From positions 6,030,501-6,094,500 of the forward strand of contig NZ_CP109603.1 of assembly GCF_025905425.1 (NCBI RefSeq): a DNA stretch of 64,000 nt, given 5' to 3'. This stretch comes from Pseudomonas putida. GTDB lineage: Bacteria; Pseudomonadota; Gammaproteobacteria; Pseudomonadales; Pseudomonadaceae. The first letter of the stretch is position 1. The number at the start of each line of letters is the position of its first letter. The translations under genes were made by a program, and so were the position numbers. The notes beneath the pieces are model-generated. The model was not told the origin of the DNA, ran no database searches, and saw nothing but the letters and a program-made list of their open reading frames with translations. Of this stretch, positions 16,478-24,241 are shown one piece after another.

Positions 16478-17785
16478 GTGGGCTATTCTATAGAGGCTTC
16501 GCTCAGCACCCCTGAAAAGTCCTTTGCGGATAAAACGTATCGTAAAGTTGCTCTGCGCTTCATCCCTTTTTTGATGCTTTGCTATGTGGTGGCTTACCTT
16601 GACCGGGTGAACATCGGTATTGCCAAGCTGAATATGCAGGCTGATTTACAATTCAGCGAAGCGGCCTATGGTCTTGGGGCTGGGCTGTTCTTCATCGGCT
16701 ATCTGCTTTTTGAGGTGCCCAGTAATTTGATTCTCCACCGGGTGGGGGCACGCGTCTGGATTGCGCGGATCATGATTACCTGGGGCATCCTCTCCGCGAT
16801 GATGGCCTTCGTCACAGCCGACTGGCACTTTTACACGCTGCGTTTTCTGCTCGGTGTTGCAGAGGCCGGTTTTTATCCCGGTGTTATTCTTTATCTTACC
16901 TATTGGTTTCCCAACCGTCGCCGCGCAAAGATGACGGCCATTTTTCAAGCGGGCATTCCAATGGCTGGATTGATCGGAAACCCCCTGTCCGGTTGGATCA
17001 TGGAGCATTTTCATATGGTCGGCGGACACCCCGGATGGCAATGGGTGTTTGTTCTAGAGGCGCTGCCAACCCTGCCACTTGCGGTTGGCGTTCTGCTGAT
17101 TTTGTCCAACAGGGTTCAGGATGCTCAGTGGCTGAGCACCGAGCAAAGAGCCCTGATTGAGCGCGATATCGCACAAGACGACCACGCGCGGGAGCATTTG
17201 TCCTTCCTGCAAGTTTTGCGTGATCCGCGCATTGTTAAAATCATAGCCATGACGTTTGCTGCAATGATGGCGCTTTACACACTCGGCTTCTACTTGCCCA
17301 CCCTGGTGAAGGATGCAGGCGCTAGTGGAGCGACTGAGATCGGCCTGCTCAGTGCTATTCCGTACCTGTTCGCCATGATCACAATGGTATTGGTGGGCCG
17401 CAGCTCCGATAAGCTGGGTGAGCGTCGTTGGCATTTGGCTGGGGTGATGGTGGCAGGCGCTGTTGGGCTTTTCGCCAGCACCTTCGCAGGGCAAAACCTG
17501 TACATGGCTATTTTCTGCCTATCGATTGCAGCGGGCGGCATTATTAGTTTTTCACCCATCATGTGGACATTACCGACGACATTCCTTGGCGGAGCCACCG
17601 CTGCGGCATGCATTGGCGTCATCAATAGCCTGGCCAACTTGGGCGGTTTTGTTTCGCCTTATCTTATTGGATGGGTTCGAGACACTTACCACAGCACGAC
17701 GCCCGCGATTTATTTGATAGCCAGTGCCCTTCTAGTGGGTGCAGTCATATCCCTTACGCTGGACAAGACCCAATTTAGCCGCTAA
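16478..17785 (+). CDS. MFS transporter, anion:cation symporter (ACS) family
   Basis: Inner-membrane uptake carrier of 435 aa, 12 helices. It starts with GTG behind AAGGAG (7-bp spacing). YLDRVNIGIAKLNMQ in the first loop, GLFFIGYLLFEVPSNLILHRVGAR and FLLGVAEAGFYPGVILYLTYWFP are hallmarks of the ACS family (tartrate, phthalate, glucarate, allantoate carriers), which take up organic acids or small peptides. It lies 57 bp after dsdA and 18 bp before the M81 gene, so the three are probably one operon and this should bring in the substrate. Confidence 0.88.
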   Translation: MGYSIEASLSTPEKSFADKTYRKVALRFIPFLMLCYVVAYLDRVNIGIAKLNMQADLQFSEAAYGLGAGLFFIGYLLFEVPSNLILHRVGARVWIARIMITWGILSAMMAFVTADWHFYTLRFLLGVAEAGFYPGVILYLTYWFPNRRRAKMTAIFQAGIPMAGLIGNPLSGWIMEHFHMVGGHPGWQWVFVLEALPTLPLAVGVLLILSNRVQDAQWLSTEQRALIERDIAQDDHAREHLSFLQVLRDPRIVKIIAMTFAAMMALYTLGFYLPTLVKDAGASGATEIGLLSAIPYLFAMITMVLVGRSSDKLGERRWHLAGVMVAGAVGLFASTFAGQNLYMAIFCLSIAAGGIISFSPIMWTLPTTFLGGATAAACIGVINSLANLGGFVSPYLIGWVRDTYHSTTPAIYLIASALLVGAVISLTLDKTQFSR

Positions 17786-17803
17786 CGGCATGGAGGTATT
17801 ACT

Positions 17804-19312
17804 GTGTTCGCTAACCCGACTATCACCTTGGCCGTTGCTGGCATCATTCACGAGACCAATACCTACACTACTGAGGTTTCAGGCCCGACGCCGCTGAGTG
17901 CATTTGAACAATACTGGGGGGATGAGATCGTGCATGCCTTCCAAGGCGCCAACCATCAAGTTGGTGGTTTTATCGAGGGCGCAAGGCTTGCCGGTGTTCA
18001 ACTAAAAAATACGTTTTTGGGCCAGGCAACGCCATCCGCCATCATTGAGGCGGGCGCCTATGAGGCTATGAAGCAGGAAATACTCTCTGGTATCCGTGGC
18101 GCTATGCCCGTACAGGGTGTTTTGCTAGCATTACATGGGGCAGGGGTTGCGCAGGGCGTCGAAGATATTGAAGGTGACCTTGCTCAAGCGGTGCGGAATT
18201 TAGTGGGCCCCGAAATTCCAATAGCGGCTGTCTATGACCTTCATGGAAATGTTACTCCACAGATGCACGAAGCCTGCGATATCTCACTTCCCTGCAGGCT
18301 GTATCCCCACACAGACTTTTTGATGCGCGGGGTTGAGGCAGTAGAACTTACTATGCGGATGCTGAGAGAAGGCTTTAAACCGTTTACAGCTATCCGGCGC
18401 CTACCGATGCTGCCCTATATCGTAACGACACAGGAAGGTTTTATACCCTTTCGGGTCAACGAAATCTGCCGAGAGCTTATGAGCCGGCCGGGTGTTATCG
18501 ATTGCTCTTGGTTTCACGGGTTTCCTTACGCCGATATCGCCGCACCGTGTCCGACTGTCATCTGCACAACGGACAACGATGAAGGTCTCGCCAATAGCTG
18601 TATAGATACCGTCGCCGAGTGGATATGGGAAAATCGAGAATCCTTCAGGCCCACGCACCCTTCGCCTGATGAAGGTATTGCCCTGGCACTCAAGAGTGAC
18701 AAGCGGCCTATCGTGATTAACGAGTATGCGGACAATCCCGGAGGCGGTACGCCCGGTGATGGAACCTATCTTTTACGTGCATTGTTGGAGGCCAACCTGC
18801 CTTCTGGTGAGTGCTGTTTTGCCTCAATTAATGATGCTGCGGTAGTCCAACAAGCGCAACGTGCGGGCGTGGGGGCAACGATACAGATTTCACTGGGTGC
18901 CAAGCAGGGGCGTTTTCAGGGTACGCCGATTCAAGCGACGGCCTACGTGAAGTCCATCACGGATGGGCGATTTGTAAACCGCCCTGGGGCGATGTTTGAA
19001 GGGGTGAAATTTGATCTAGGAGCAATGTGTCGGTTAGTGATAAATGGGGTGGACGTAATTGTGGCTTCGCGTGCAGAGCAGGTTTATGACACGGAACCTT
19101 TTTTGCTGCATGGTTTGGATGTGGGTAACCATAAGATCATTGCGATTAAGGGGGCTAACCATTTTAGGGCTTTTTACAATAGGGTGGTGCAGCAAATTAT
19201 TACAGTTGATAGTGTCGGGCTTAGTACAGCAGATATCACGTCGTTTCCACGTCGCAATTTAGTTGGCGAGTACTGGCCGCAGCATGATGTGAAAAAGGCC
19301 TACCGGTTTTAG
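17804..19312 (+). CDS. M81-family metallopeptidase (MlrC-like)
   Basis: Protein of 502 aa with the two MlrC domains. Conserved motifs: IIHETNTYT near the N-terminus, VYDLHGNVTPQMHEACD, LYPHTD and ADNPGGGTPGDGTYLLRALLEA; the His and Asp residues are the expected zinc ligands. MlrC hydrolyses linearised microcystin, but most relatives are uncharacterised amide hydrolases. GTG start behind GGAGG. Last gene of the dsdA cluster; by context it may release a D-hydroxyamino acid from an imported amide or short peptide (inference). Base composition is AT-rich toward the 3' end. Confidence 0.82.
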   Translation: MFANPTITLAVAGIIHETNTYTTEVSGPTPLSAFEQYWGDEIVHAFQGANHQVGGFIEGARLAGVQLKNTFLGQATPSAIIEAGAYEAMKQEILSGIRGAMPVQGVLLALHGAGVAQGVEDIEGDLAQAVRNLVGPEIPIAAVYDLHGNVTPQMHEACDISLPCRLYPHTDFLMRGVEAVELTMRMLREGFKPFTAIRRLPMLPYIVTTQEGFIPFRVNEICRELMSRPGVIDCSWFHGFPYADIAAPCPTVICTTDNDEGLANSCIDTVAEWIWENRESFRPTHPSPDEGIALALKSDKRPIVINEYADNPGGGTPGDGTYLLRALLEANLPSGECCFASINDAAVVQQAQRAGVGATIQISLGAKQGRFQGTPIQATAYVKSITDGRFVNRPGAMFEGVKFDLGAMCRLVINGVDVIVASRAEQVYDTEPFLLHGLDVGNHKIIAIKGANHFRAFYNRVVQQIITVDSVGLSTADITSFPRRNLVGEYWPQHDVKKAYRF

Positions 19313-19445
19313 GGGGGCAATGTGTTCGGGTGGAGGATAGGTAAGGCGAAGGGGGCGAGGAAGCGGAGTGCAGGGGAGTATATGAGTATTCCGTGAGTTC
19401 GGCGTAGGGTTGCTCGGTAGCCCTAAAGCCCGCGATTTTGCGGAA

Positions 19446-19530
19446 TTCCAGGCACAAAAGAAGACGCCCTAGGGCGACTTTTTTTTTAGAATTTTATGGG
19501 CCGGGGTGATCTGAATCGATCCAGCAACGC
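19446..19530. other. Diverged copy of the ssrA 3' flank, candidate left attachment site
   Basis: Read on the minus strand, this segment ends in a hairpin (CGCCCTAGGGCG) and GTCTTCTTTTGTGCCTGGAA; the terminator region of ssrA at 31.09-31.12 kb reads GTCTTTTTTTATGCCTGGAA. Over 25 bases around it 21 are identical. Next to it, TGGGCCGGGG-TGATCTGAA resembles the tmRNA CCA end and T-arm. It looks like the degraded left end of an element inserted at ssrA. The same hairpin can also end transcription after the M81 gene (T-run at 19479-19487). Confidence 0.4.
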
Positions 19531-19568
19531 TATGATCTATAATGCATATAGTGAGTGAAAATATTCAG

Positions 19569-19589
19569 GGGAATACCGCCCGGAATACT
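19569..19589. repeat. Paired GGGAATACC-type motifs, left island end
   Basis: GGGAATACC (19569-19577) and CGGAATACT (19581-19589), 12 bp start to start. The same pair with the same spacing is found at the right end (31003-31023). Such direct repeats near integrases are typical arm-type binding sites. Confidence 0.4.
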
Positions 19590-19673
19590 AATAGAAAGTT
19601 TTTAGGAGTGCGTCATGATATTTGCAGAGATAATCTGCACGCAGCTGCCGAGTGATCCCGGCCTGGCTGATGA

Positions 19674-19926
19674 TTAGCGAACGAAAATCCAAGATTTTCC
19701 CATTCTTCGAGCAAGCAGCCGCACAGTAAGACTGTAGTAATACTTCGTCGATTCGCTGTGGTGGTGTAAATGATGGTCAATAAACCAGACAACGTGCTTC
19801 CTTTGCCAAGCCCAAGGCGTTTCCCGATGCCACCGCTTTGCGATTTCAGCTTGAATCACCTTCGCTTGCCCCAAATGACGCTGCCGCGTTGCGTGCGAGC
19901 CGGTCAGAACTCCAGCCAAAAACAGC
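19674..19926 (-). pseudogene. C-terminal remnant of the integrase split by the IS66 element
   Basis: Minus-strand reading continues the integrase frame exactly: after removing the IS and one 8-bp target copy, the codon after ELF becomes TTG and 81 more residues follow (starting LAGVLTGSHA, ending MGKSWIFVR) to the stop at 19676-19674. The region is basic, with His- and Tyr-rich segments. It is now cut off from its start codon by 2 kb of IS sequence and is presumably not translated. Confidence 0.8.
19919..19926 (+). repeat. Target site duplication of IS66 element, left copy
   Basis: AAAACAGC directly before the left terminal repeat; identical to 21968-21975. Eight base pairs is the duplication length known for the IS66 family. 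Confidence 0.9.
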
Positions 19927-20011
19927 GTAAGCGCTCCATGAACCCCACATTCAAAGCGCTTACCTGATCCTCGATGCTGTGCTCCCGATTTCTTTCTGGA
20001 GCTCGCCGACC

Positions 20012-20371
20012 ATGATGCGACCCGACGCCAAAGTCGAAAAAGTGTACCTCTACCCCAAGCCCGTCGACTTTCGAAAATCCATCGATGGACTGGCCGCACT
20101 GGTCGAACTCGATATCAAAGTGGCGGTGTTCGACCCAGTGCTTTTCGTCTTCCTCAACAAGCCGCGCAACCGCGTGAAGATCCTGTATTGGGAACGCAAC
20201 GGCTTCTGCCTCTGGCTCAAACGCCTGGAGTCCGAACGTTTCAAAACTTCACCTGATCCGACTGACGTCGCCATTGTCCTGACCGTTCAGGAACTGAACT
20301 GGCTGCTCGATGGCTTCGACCTCTGGCGCAACCGTCCGCATCAGGTTTTGACGCCTCGATACGTCGCCTGA
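20012..20371 (+). CDS. tnpB: IS66 accessory protein TnpB
   Basis: Protein of 119 aa with the IS66 Orf2 pattern: VEKVYLYPKPVDFRKSIDGLAALVE near the N-terminus, then FVFLNKPRNRVKILYWERNGFCLWLKRLE. TnpB is needed for transposition of IS66-type elements but its biochemical role is unclear. A second in-frame ATG follows directly (20015). GGAG lies 10 bp before the chosen ATG. tnpC begins 18 bp after its end. Confidence 0.9.
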   Translation: MMRPDAKVEKVYLYPKPVDFRKSIDGLAALVELDIKVAVFDPVLFVFLNKPRNRVKILYWERNGFCLWLKRLESERFKTSPDPTDVAIVLTVQELNWLLDGFDLWRNRPHQVLTPRYVA

Positions 20372-20389
20372 TTCGGTATAATCCGCGGC

Positions 20390-21922
20390 ATGATTTCCAT
20401 GCCCGAAAACCTCCCTGACGATCCTGTTCTGCTCAAGCAACTGCTTGAGCAGATGATCCACGAGCGCGCGTCCGACAAGGGCAAGATCGTTCATCTCGAA
20501 GAGGAAGTTGCGCTGTTGCGCCAGCGCTTGTTCGGGCGCAAGACCGAGCAGACTGGCGATACGGCGACACCACAGTTGCCACTCTTCGACGAAGCGGAAA
20601 GCCTGGCCGAGCCCTTGGATGAGGCTGACGACGAAGAAGTCGTTGCGCCAACCAAACGCCGTGGCAAGCGCAAGCCGCTGCCAGCTGATTTGCCGCGTAT
20701 CGAAGTTGTCCACGAACTGCCCGAGCATGAACTGACCTGCGCTTGTGGCTGCCGTAAACATGCCATCGGTGAAGAAGTCAGCGAACAGCTTGAAATCGTC
20801 CCGATGCAGATTCGCGTCATCAAACATGTTCGCAAGGTGTACGGCTGCCGGGACTGCGAGTCAGCGCCCGTAACGGCGGACAAGCCCGCCCAGATGATCG
20901 AGAAAAGCATGGCCAGCCCGAGTGTGCTGGCCATGCTGCTGACCATTAAATACGTAGACGGCTTGCCGCTTCACCGCTTCGAAAAAGTGCTGGGGCGTCA
21001 CGGTATCGATATCCCGCGCCAAACCCTGGCACGCTGGGTGATTCAATGCAGCGAGCACTTTCAGCCGCTGCTGAATCTGATGCGCGAAAGCCTGTTGAAC
21101 AGTCGGATCATCCACTGTGATGAAACACGTGTGCAGGTGTTGAAAGAGCCTGGTCGTGAGCCCAGCAGCCAATCCTGGATGTGGGTGCAAACCGGCGGCC
21201 CACCTGATCGCCCGGTGATCCTTTTCGACTACACCACCAGCCGAGCGCAGGAGGTGCCGGTGCGCCTGCTGGACGGCTATCGCGGCTATGTCATGACCGA
21301 CGACTACGCCGGTTACAACGCGCTGGCCGCACAGGACGGGCTGGAGCGATTGGGCTGCTGGGCGCACGCGCGCCGCAAGTTCGTCGAAGCGCAGAAAGTA
21401 CAGCCCAAGGGCAAAACAGGACGCGCTGACATCGCATTGAACTTGATCAATAAGCTCTATGGCGTCGAGCGCGACTTGAAGGACAGTGACGACGAAGATC
21501 GTAAGGTTGCCCGCATGGAGCGCAGCCTGCCATTGCTGACTCAGCTGAAAAACTGGGTAGAGAAAACGCAACCTCAGGTCACGACGCAGAATGCCTTGGG
21601 CAAGGCCATCGGTTACTTGGCCAGCAACTGGAGCAAATTGGAACGCTACGTCGAGCACGGCTACTTGCCGATGGACAACAACGCGGCCGAGCGTGCGATC
21701 CGCCCGTTTGTCATCGGGAGAAAGAACTGGTTGTTCAGTGACACGCCCAAAGGTGCCACTGCCAGCGCACAACTTTACAGCTTGGTAGAAACGGCCAAAG
21801 CCAACGGCCAAGAACCCTATGCGTGGCTGCGCCACGCACTGGAACGCCTGCCGCAGGCGTGCTCAGTCGAAGACTACGAAGCGCTACTGCCATGGAATTG
21901 CACACCTCACATACACAGCTAG
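20390..21922 (+). CDS. tnpC: IS66 transposase TnpC
   Basis: Transposase of 510 aa. An N-terminal leucine-rich coiled coil (about 10-50) is followed by a zinc-finger-like segment (CACGCRKH ... CRDCE) and the catalytic domain with [10 protein letters not shown] (first Asp), [10 protein letters not shown] (second Asp) and [22 protein letters not shown] (Glu). All three DDE residues are present and the frame is intact, so it should be active. It ends about 25 bp before the right terminal repeat. Confidence 0.93.
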   Translation: MISMPENLPDDPVLLKQLLEQMIHERASDKGKIVHLEEEVALLRQRLFGRKTEQTGDTATPQLPLFDEAESLAEPLDEADDEEVVAPTKRRGKRKPLPADLPRIEVVHELPEHELTCACGCRKHAIGEEVSEQLEIVPMQIRVIKHVRKVYGCRDCESAPVTADKPAQMIEKSMASPSVLAMLLTIKYVDGLPLHRFEKVLGRHGIDIPRQTLARWVIQCSEHFQPLLNLMRESLLNSRIIHCDETRVQVLKEPGREPSSQSWMWVQTGGPPDRPVILFDYTTSRAQEVPVRLLDGYRGYVMTDDYAGYNALAAQDGLERLGCWAHARRKFVEAQKVQPKGKTGRADIALNLINKLYGVERDLKDSDDEDRKVARMERSLPLLTQLKNWVEKTQPQVTTQNALGKAIGYLASNWSKLERYVEHGYLPMDNNAAERAIRPFVIGRKNWLFSDTPKGATASAQLYSLVETAKANGQEPYAWLRHALERLPQACSVEDYEALLPWNCTPHIHS

Positions 21923-21941
21923 GTGCGCTGCCCATCTTTGG

Positions 21942-22976
21942 TTAGGTGGGGTTTATGGAGCGCTTACAAAACAGCTCCATATCGAATGGCTTACTCATGC
22001 CCGGGCCACCAATGTAGGCGGCGACCACGTCGATCCGCCCGTGCCCCAGCTCGCAGCTGATTTGCCACCGGGCCTCACGATCAAGGTTCCTATCTACCTG
22101 GCAACATTGGCCGCCGTTGATTGGCGCGGGGCGTTGGGTGATCTGCTCGTAGCGCTCACATGCGTACGCCGCTCGTAGCTCATGGAAGCCCTTGAGGTTG
22201 TGTGCATGCAGGATGTCCCGTGCCGGGCGGACGATGTTCTGCAGAACGTCAAAGTAGCTTTCGCGTGGCGCAATCAGGTTACGGCTACTCGCAGGCGACA
22301 CTTGCCGTGCAAAACTAATTGCGTCTTGAACATGGTGGTCCACCGCAATCCATCTTGGCGCTGAGGCGCCAGCTCGGCCGCCTTTGGTGCCATCCTGGAT
22401 GTTGATCCTGCCTAGGCCGTTAGCCTCACGGCTCAGCCGTGGCAAGTCGGCTAGGATTGCCTCACGCAAGCGCATGCCGGTGGCTCGCGCCAGCAGAACG
22501 ATCGCCGCAACTCGTAACTGATGATGGCGGCAAAGCGCATTGGCGATTTGTTTAACCTGCGCACGGTCTTGGCCCTGCGGCACCGACTGGCGAACCGCAG
22601 TGCGCTGCATACCCAAGGCCTTGCTCGGACTTGGCAACTTCACGTACTGATCACCGCGAAGCGCTGCCATAGTCCTGTTAACGCTGGATAGGCGGTTTTG
22701 TGCGGTGCTGACAGCAAGGTCACCGCGGCTAAGCACGTCGCGTAGGTACGCCGCATAGTCCGCCAACACCTTCCGATCAATCTGCCGCGCATCATTGATA
22801 CCCGGCCCCTGTTCTGAGCGGCACCATTTCACGAATGCCTGCCACCGATCACAGTGCGCCTTGACCGTGCCGTAATGGCCACCGCCGAACATGTCTTTCA
22901 ATGCTTGCGGCCCTGCATAGCTCAGTTGCCTGCCGTAGCCGAAATTGCGGCCATCGCGTCCACCCACTAAAGCCAT
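21942..22976 (-). CDS. Tyrosine recombinase, 3' end replaced by IS66
   Basis: Integrase of 344 aa as it now stands. The N-terminal SAM-like core-binding domain (about 35-110) is followed by a catalytic domain with Arg169 (ATGMRLREA), His265-x-x-Arg268 (HELR), His312 (LGHGR) and the probable nucleophile Tyr321 (AAYIGG). The IS element entered right after Phe336, replacing 81 native residues by eight IS-coded ones. Start 22976 follows GAGGTGACC. All catalytic residues remain, so activity cannot be excluded, but the native protein would be 417 aa. It belongs to the integrase type often found in pseudomonad integrative elements. Confidence 0.82.
   Translation of the reverse strand: MALVGGRDGRNFGYGRQLSYAGPQALKDMFGGGHYGTVKAHCDRWQAFVKWCRSEQGPGINDARQIDRKVLADYAAYLRDVLSRGDLAVSTAQNRLSSVNRTMAALRGDQYVKLPSPSKALGMQRTAVRQSVPQGQDRAQVKQIANALCRHHQLRVAAIVLLARATGMRLREAILADLPRLSREANGLGRINIQDGTKGGRAGASAPRWIAVDHHVQDAISFARQVSPASSRNLIAPRESYFDVLQNIVRPARDILHAHNLKGFHELRAAYACERYEQITQRPAPINGGQCCQVDRNLDREARWQISCELGHGRIDVVAAYIGGPGMSKPFDMELFCKRSINPT
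21968..21975 (+). repeat. Target site duplication of IS66 element, right copy
   Basis: AAAACAGC immediately after the right terminal repeat, identical to 19919-19926. Confidence 0.9.
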
Positions 22977-24003
22977 GTCGGTCACCTCATCGTTCGCTCT
23001 CCGATCCTCGCCCCACGTCATCCCGCCAAGAATGTTGAGTGTTATCAGGGATCAAGGCCCCTGCGACCTGTGGGGAATGTCCACTACGCAGGACTGGCGG
23101 CTCCTTACATCCGGGAGCAAGGGCATCTCATGATCTGGCCTCCTGAACACCGTTGCCGGTGGGCGGGTGGAGGCGGTGCTGGCTGACTAAACCAGCGCCT
23201 GAAGATCCTGAGCCGGGTGAACGCAGCAATGCGATAACCGGGGCATACCTGACTGTCAGTCAGGTGCAGTCCATTCCTTGGTCTGCGGCACCATCATCTA
23301 CAGCGCTTTTGCTGGTGACATCGGCGTTTGTCACGCTGATTGTCACGAGGGGGAATGCCGCAAAGCTTTGTGCGATCAGGGCTGCAGCAGTGGTAGAAGT
23401 GCCCGTCTCTTTCCAGAGAAAGAGACGTGCACAGGTTGGCGCAGGAATCGGCCAAGCGGATAGGTTGCTGCAGGGCAGCTGGGTACGGTGTATTGGCGCA
23501 CGAGCGCCATATGTGTAAGAGCATCCATCACATGGGTAGTGACCGGGCGAGCTGCCGGATGCGAATCGCCCTTGGGGAGAACCACCGCGGGAACGGCGTG
23601 ACCTTGAAGGCTCAGGTCACCTGGGGTGCTGTCAACGACAGCCTTTGCACTGTCTTTTCTACGCCCGCAATCCTGGAGGGTCAAGCGGCACGCCAGCTGT
23701 ATTTTGCGGTTGAAAATGGCATTGGCTGTGTATGGAACCCCGTAGTTTCCAGTGGCCGATATGGTATTTTTGGTTTTTTAAGTGAGGTCCATCTGAACAG
23801 GGCGGCATGCCGCCTTGTTCAGATGGACCCGCTAGTAAAGCGAAATCTAAGTAATTTCGAATATTTTGAAAATCAAATATCAACCAGCGCCAAGCTTTTA
23901 TCCATGTTCTCACATGCACTTAGAACGTCTATCAAGTGAACGGATCAGACTGGTTGAAGTATTGCGCCTACACATGAATGTTGTGCGGGATGGGTAATTA
24001 TGC
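22977..24003. other. Gene-poor island stretch with inverted repeats
   Basis: About 1 kb without a convincing gene; the open frames here lack ribosome sites and family likeness. It holds several inverted repeats: CCTGACT-GTC-AGTCAGG (23248-23264), CGTCTCTTT-N6-AAAGAGACG (23404-23427), a 44-bp palindrome (23786-23829) and CGAAAT-N7-ATTTCG (23841-23859). Composition changes from GC-rich to AT-rich near 23.75 kb. Confidence 0.5.
23786..23829. repeat. 44-bp near-perfect palindrome
   Basis: Arms of 22 bp: GGTCCATCTGAACA + G + GGCGGCA against its complement, with one G-T mismatch and no loop. It lies at the border where AT-rich island DNA begins. No T-run follows, so it is not a simple terminator; function unknown. 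Confidence 0.85.
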
Positions 24004-24019
24004 TATGTTATGTAACATA
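24004..24019. promoter_or_regulatory. Operator overlapping promoter of RHH-methyltransferase genes
   Basis: TATGTTA-TG-TAACATA is a perfect 7-bp inverted repeat 25 bp before the RHH gene. Its left arm serves as a likely -10 (TATGTT) with TTGTGC 18 bp upstream as -35. This suits autoregulation by the RHH protein (inference). Confidence 0.5.
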
Positions 24020-24043
24020 TGTGATATTGGGGTCAAAAAGCTA

Positions 24044-24241
24044 ATGGCTAAGGGTAGTTCTGGTCGAATTGTAATTGAAGTTGATCCCGCGTTTAAGAGA
24101 GACCTTTACTCTGTTTTAGCTGCCGACGGTGAAACTTTAAAGGATTGGTTTATTCGAGCTGCAGAAAAACACATTAAAGAACGTGGTGAGTTGGCTCCAA
24201 TTCGCCGTGGAGTTCTTATGGCGGCGTCGGTGAAGCAATGA
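24044..24241 (+). CDS. Small RHH-like DNA-binding protein
   Basis: Protein of 65 aa. After a short basic tail comes a beta strand RIVIEVDP and two helices (FKRDLYSVLAADGETLKDW, FIRAAEKHIKERGE), the ribbon-helix-helix layout of CopG/ParD-type regulators and antitoxins. ATG 24044 is chosen because it follows the palindromic promoter; the longer frame at 23978 would start before it. Its TGA overlaps the ATG of the methyltransferase (ATGA), so the two are coupled. It may act as a controller of the modification gene, replacing the HTH C-protein usual in type II systems. Not matched to a named family. Confidence 0.6.
   Translation: MAKGSSGRIVIEVDPAFKRDLYSVLAADGETLKDWFIRAAEKHIKERGELAPIRRGVLMAASVKQ

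Larger units (their letters stand above)
19927..21967 (+). mobile_element. IS66-family insertion sequence, 2041 bp, tnpB + tnpC
   Basis: Ends are 21-bp terminal inverted repeats starting GTAAGCGCTCCAT, with one mismatch between left (19927-19947) and right (21947-21967). Both ends are flanked by AAAACAGC, a perfect 8-bp target duplication, so the copy is complete and looks recent. It carries tnpB and tnpC but only 85 bp before tnpB, too little for the tnpA of classical IS66 elements. It inserted into the 3' part of an integrase gene on the opposite strand. Confidence 0.92.

Noticed and set aside
23153..23939. Several open frames of 60-170 codons in the gene-poor island stretch
   Set aside because: They lack ribosome sites, cross strong palindromes and have no recognisable domain.
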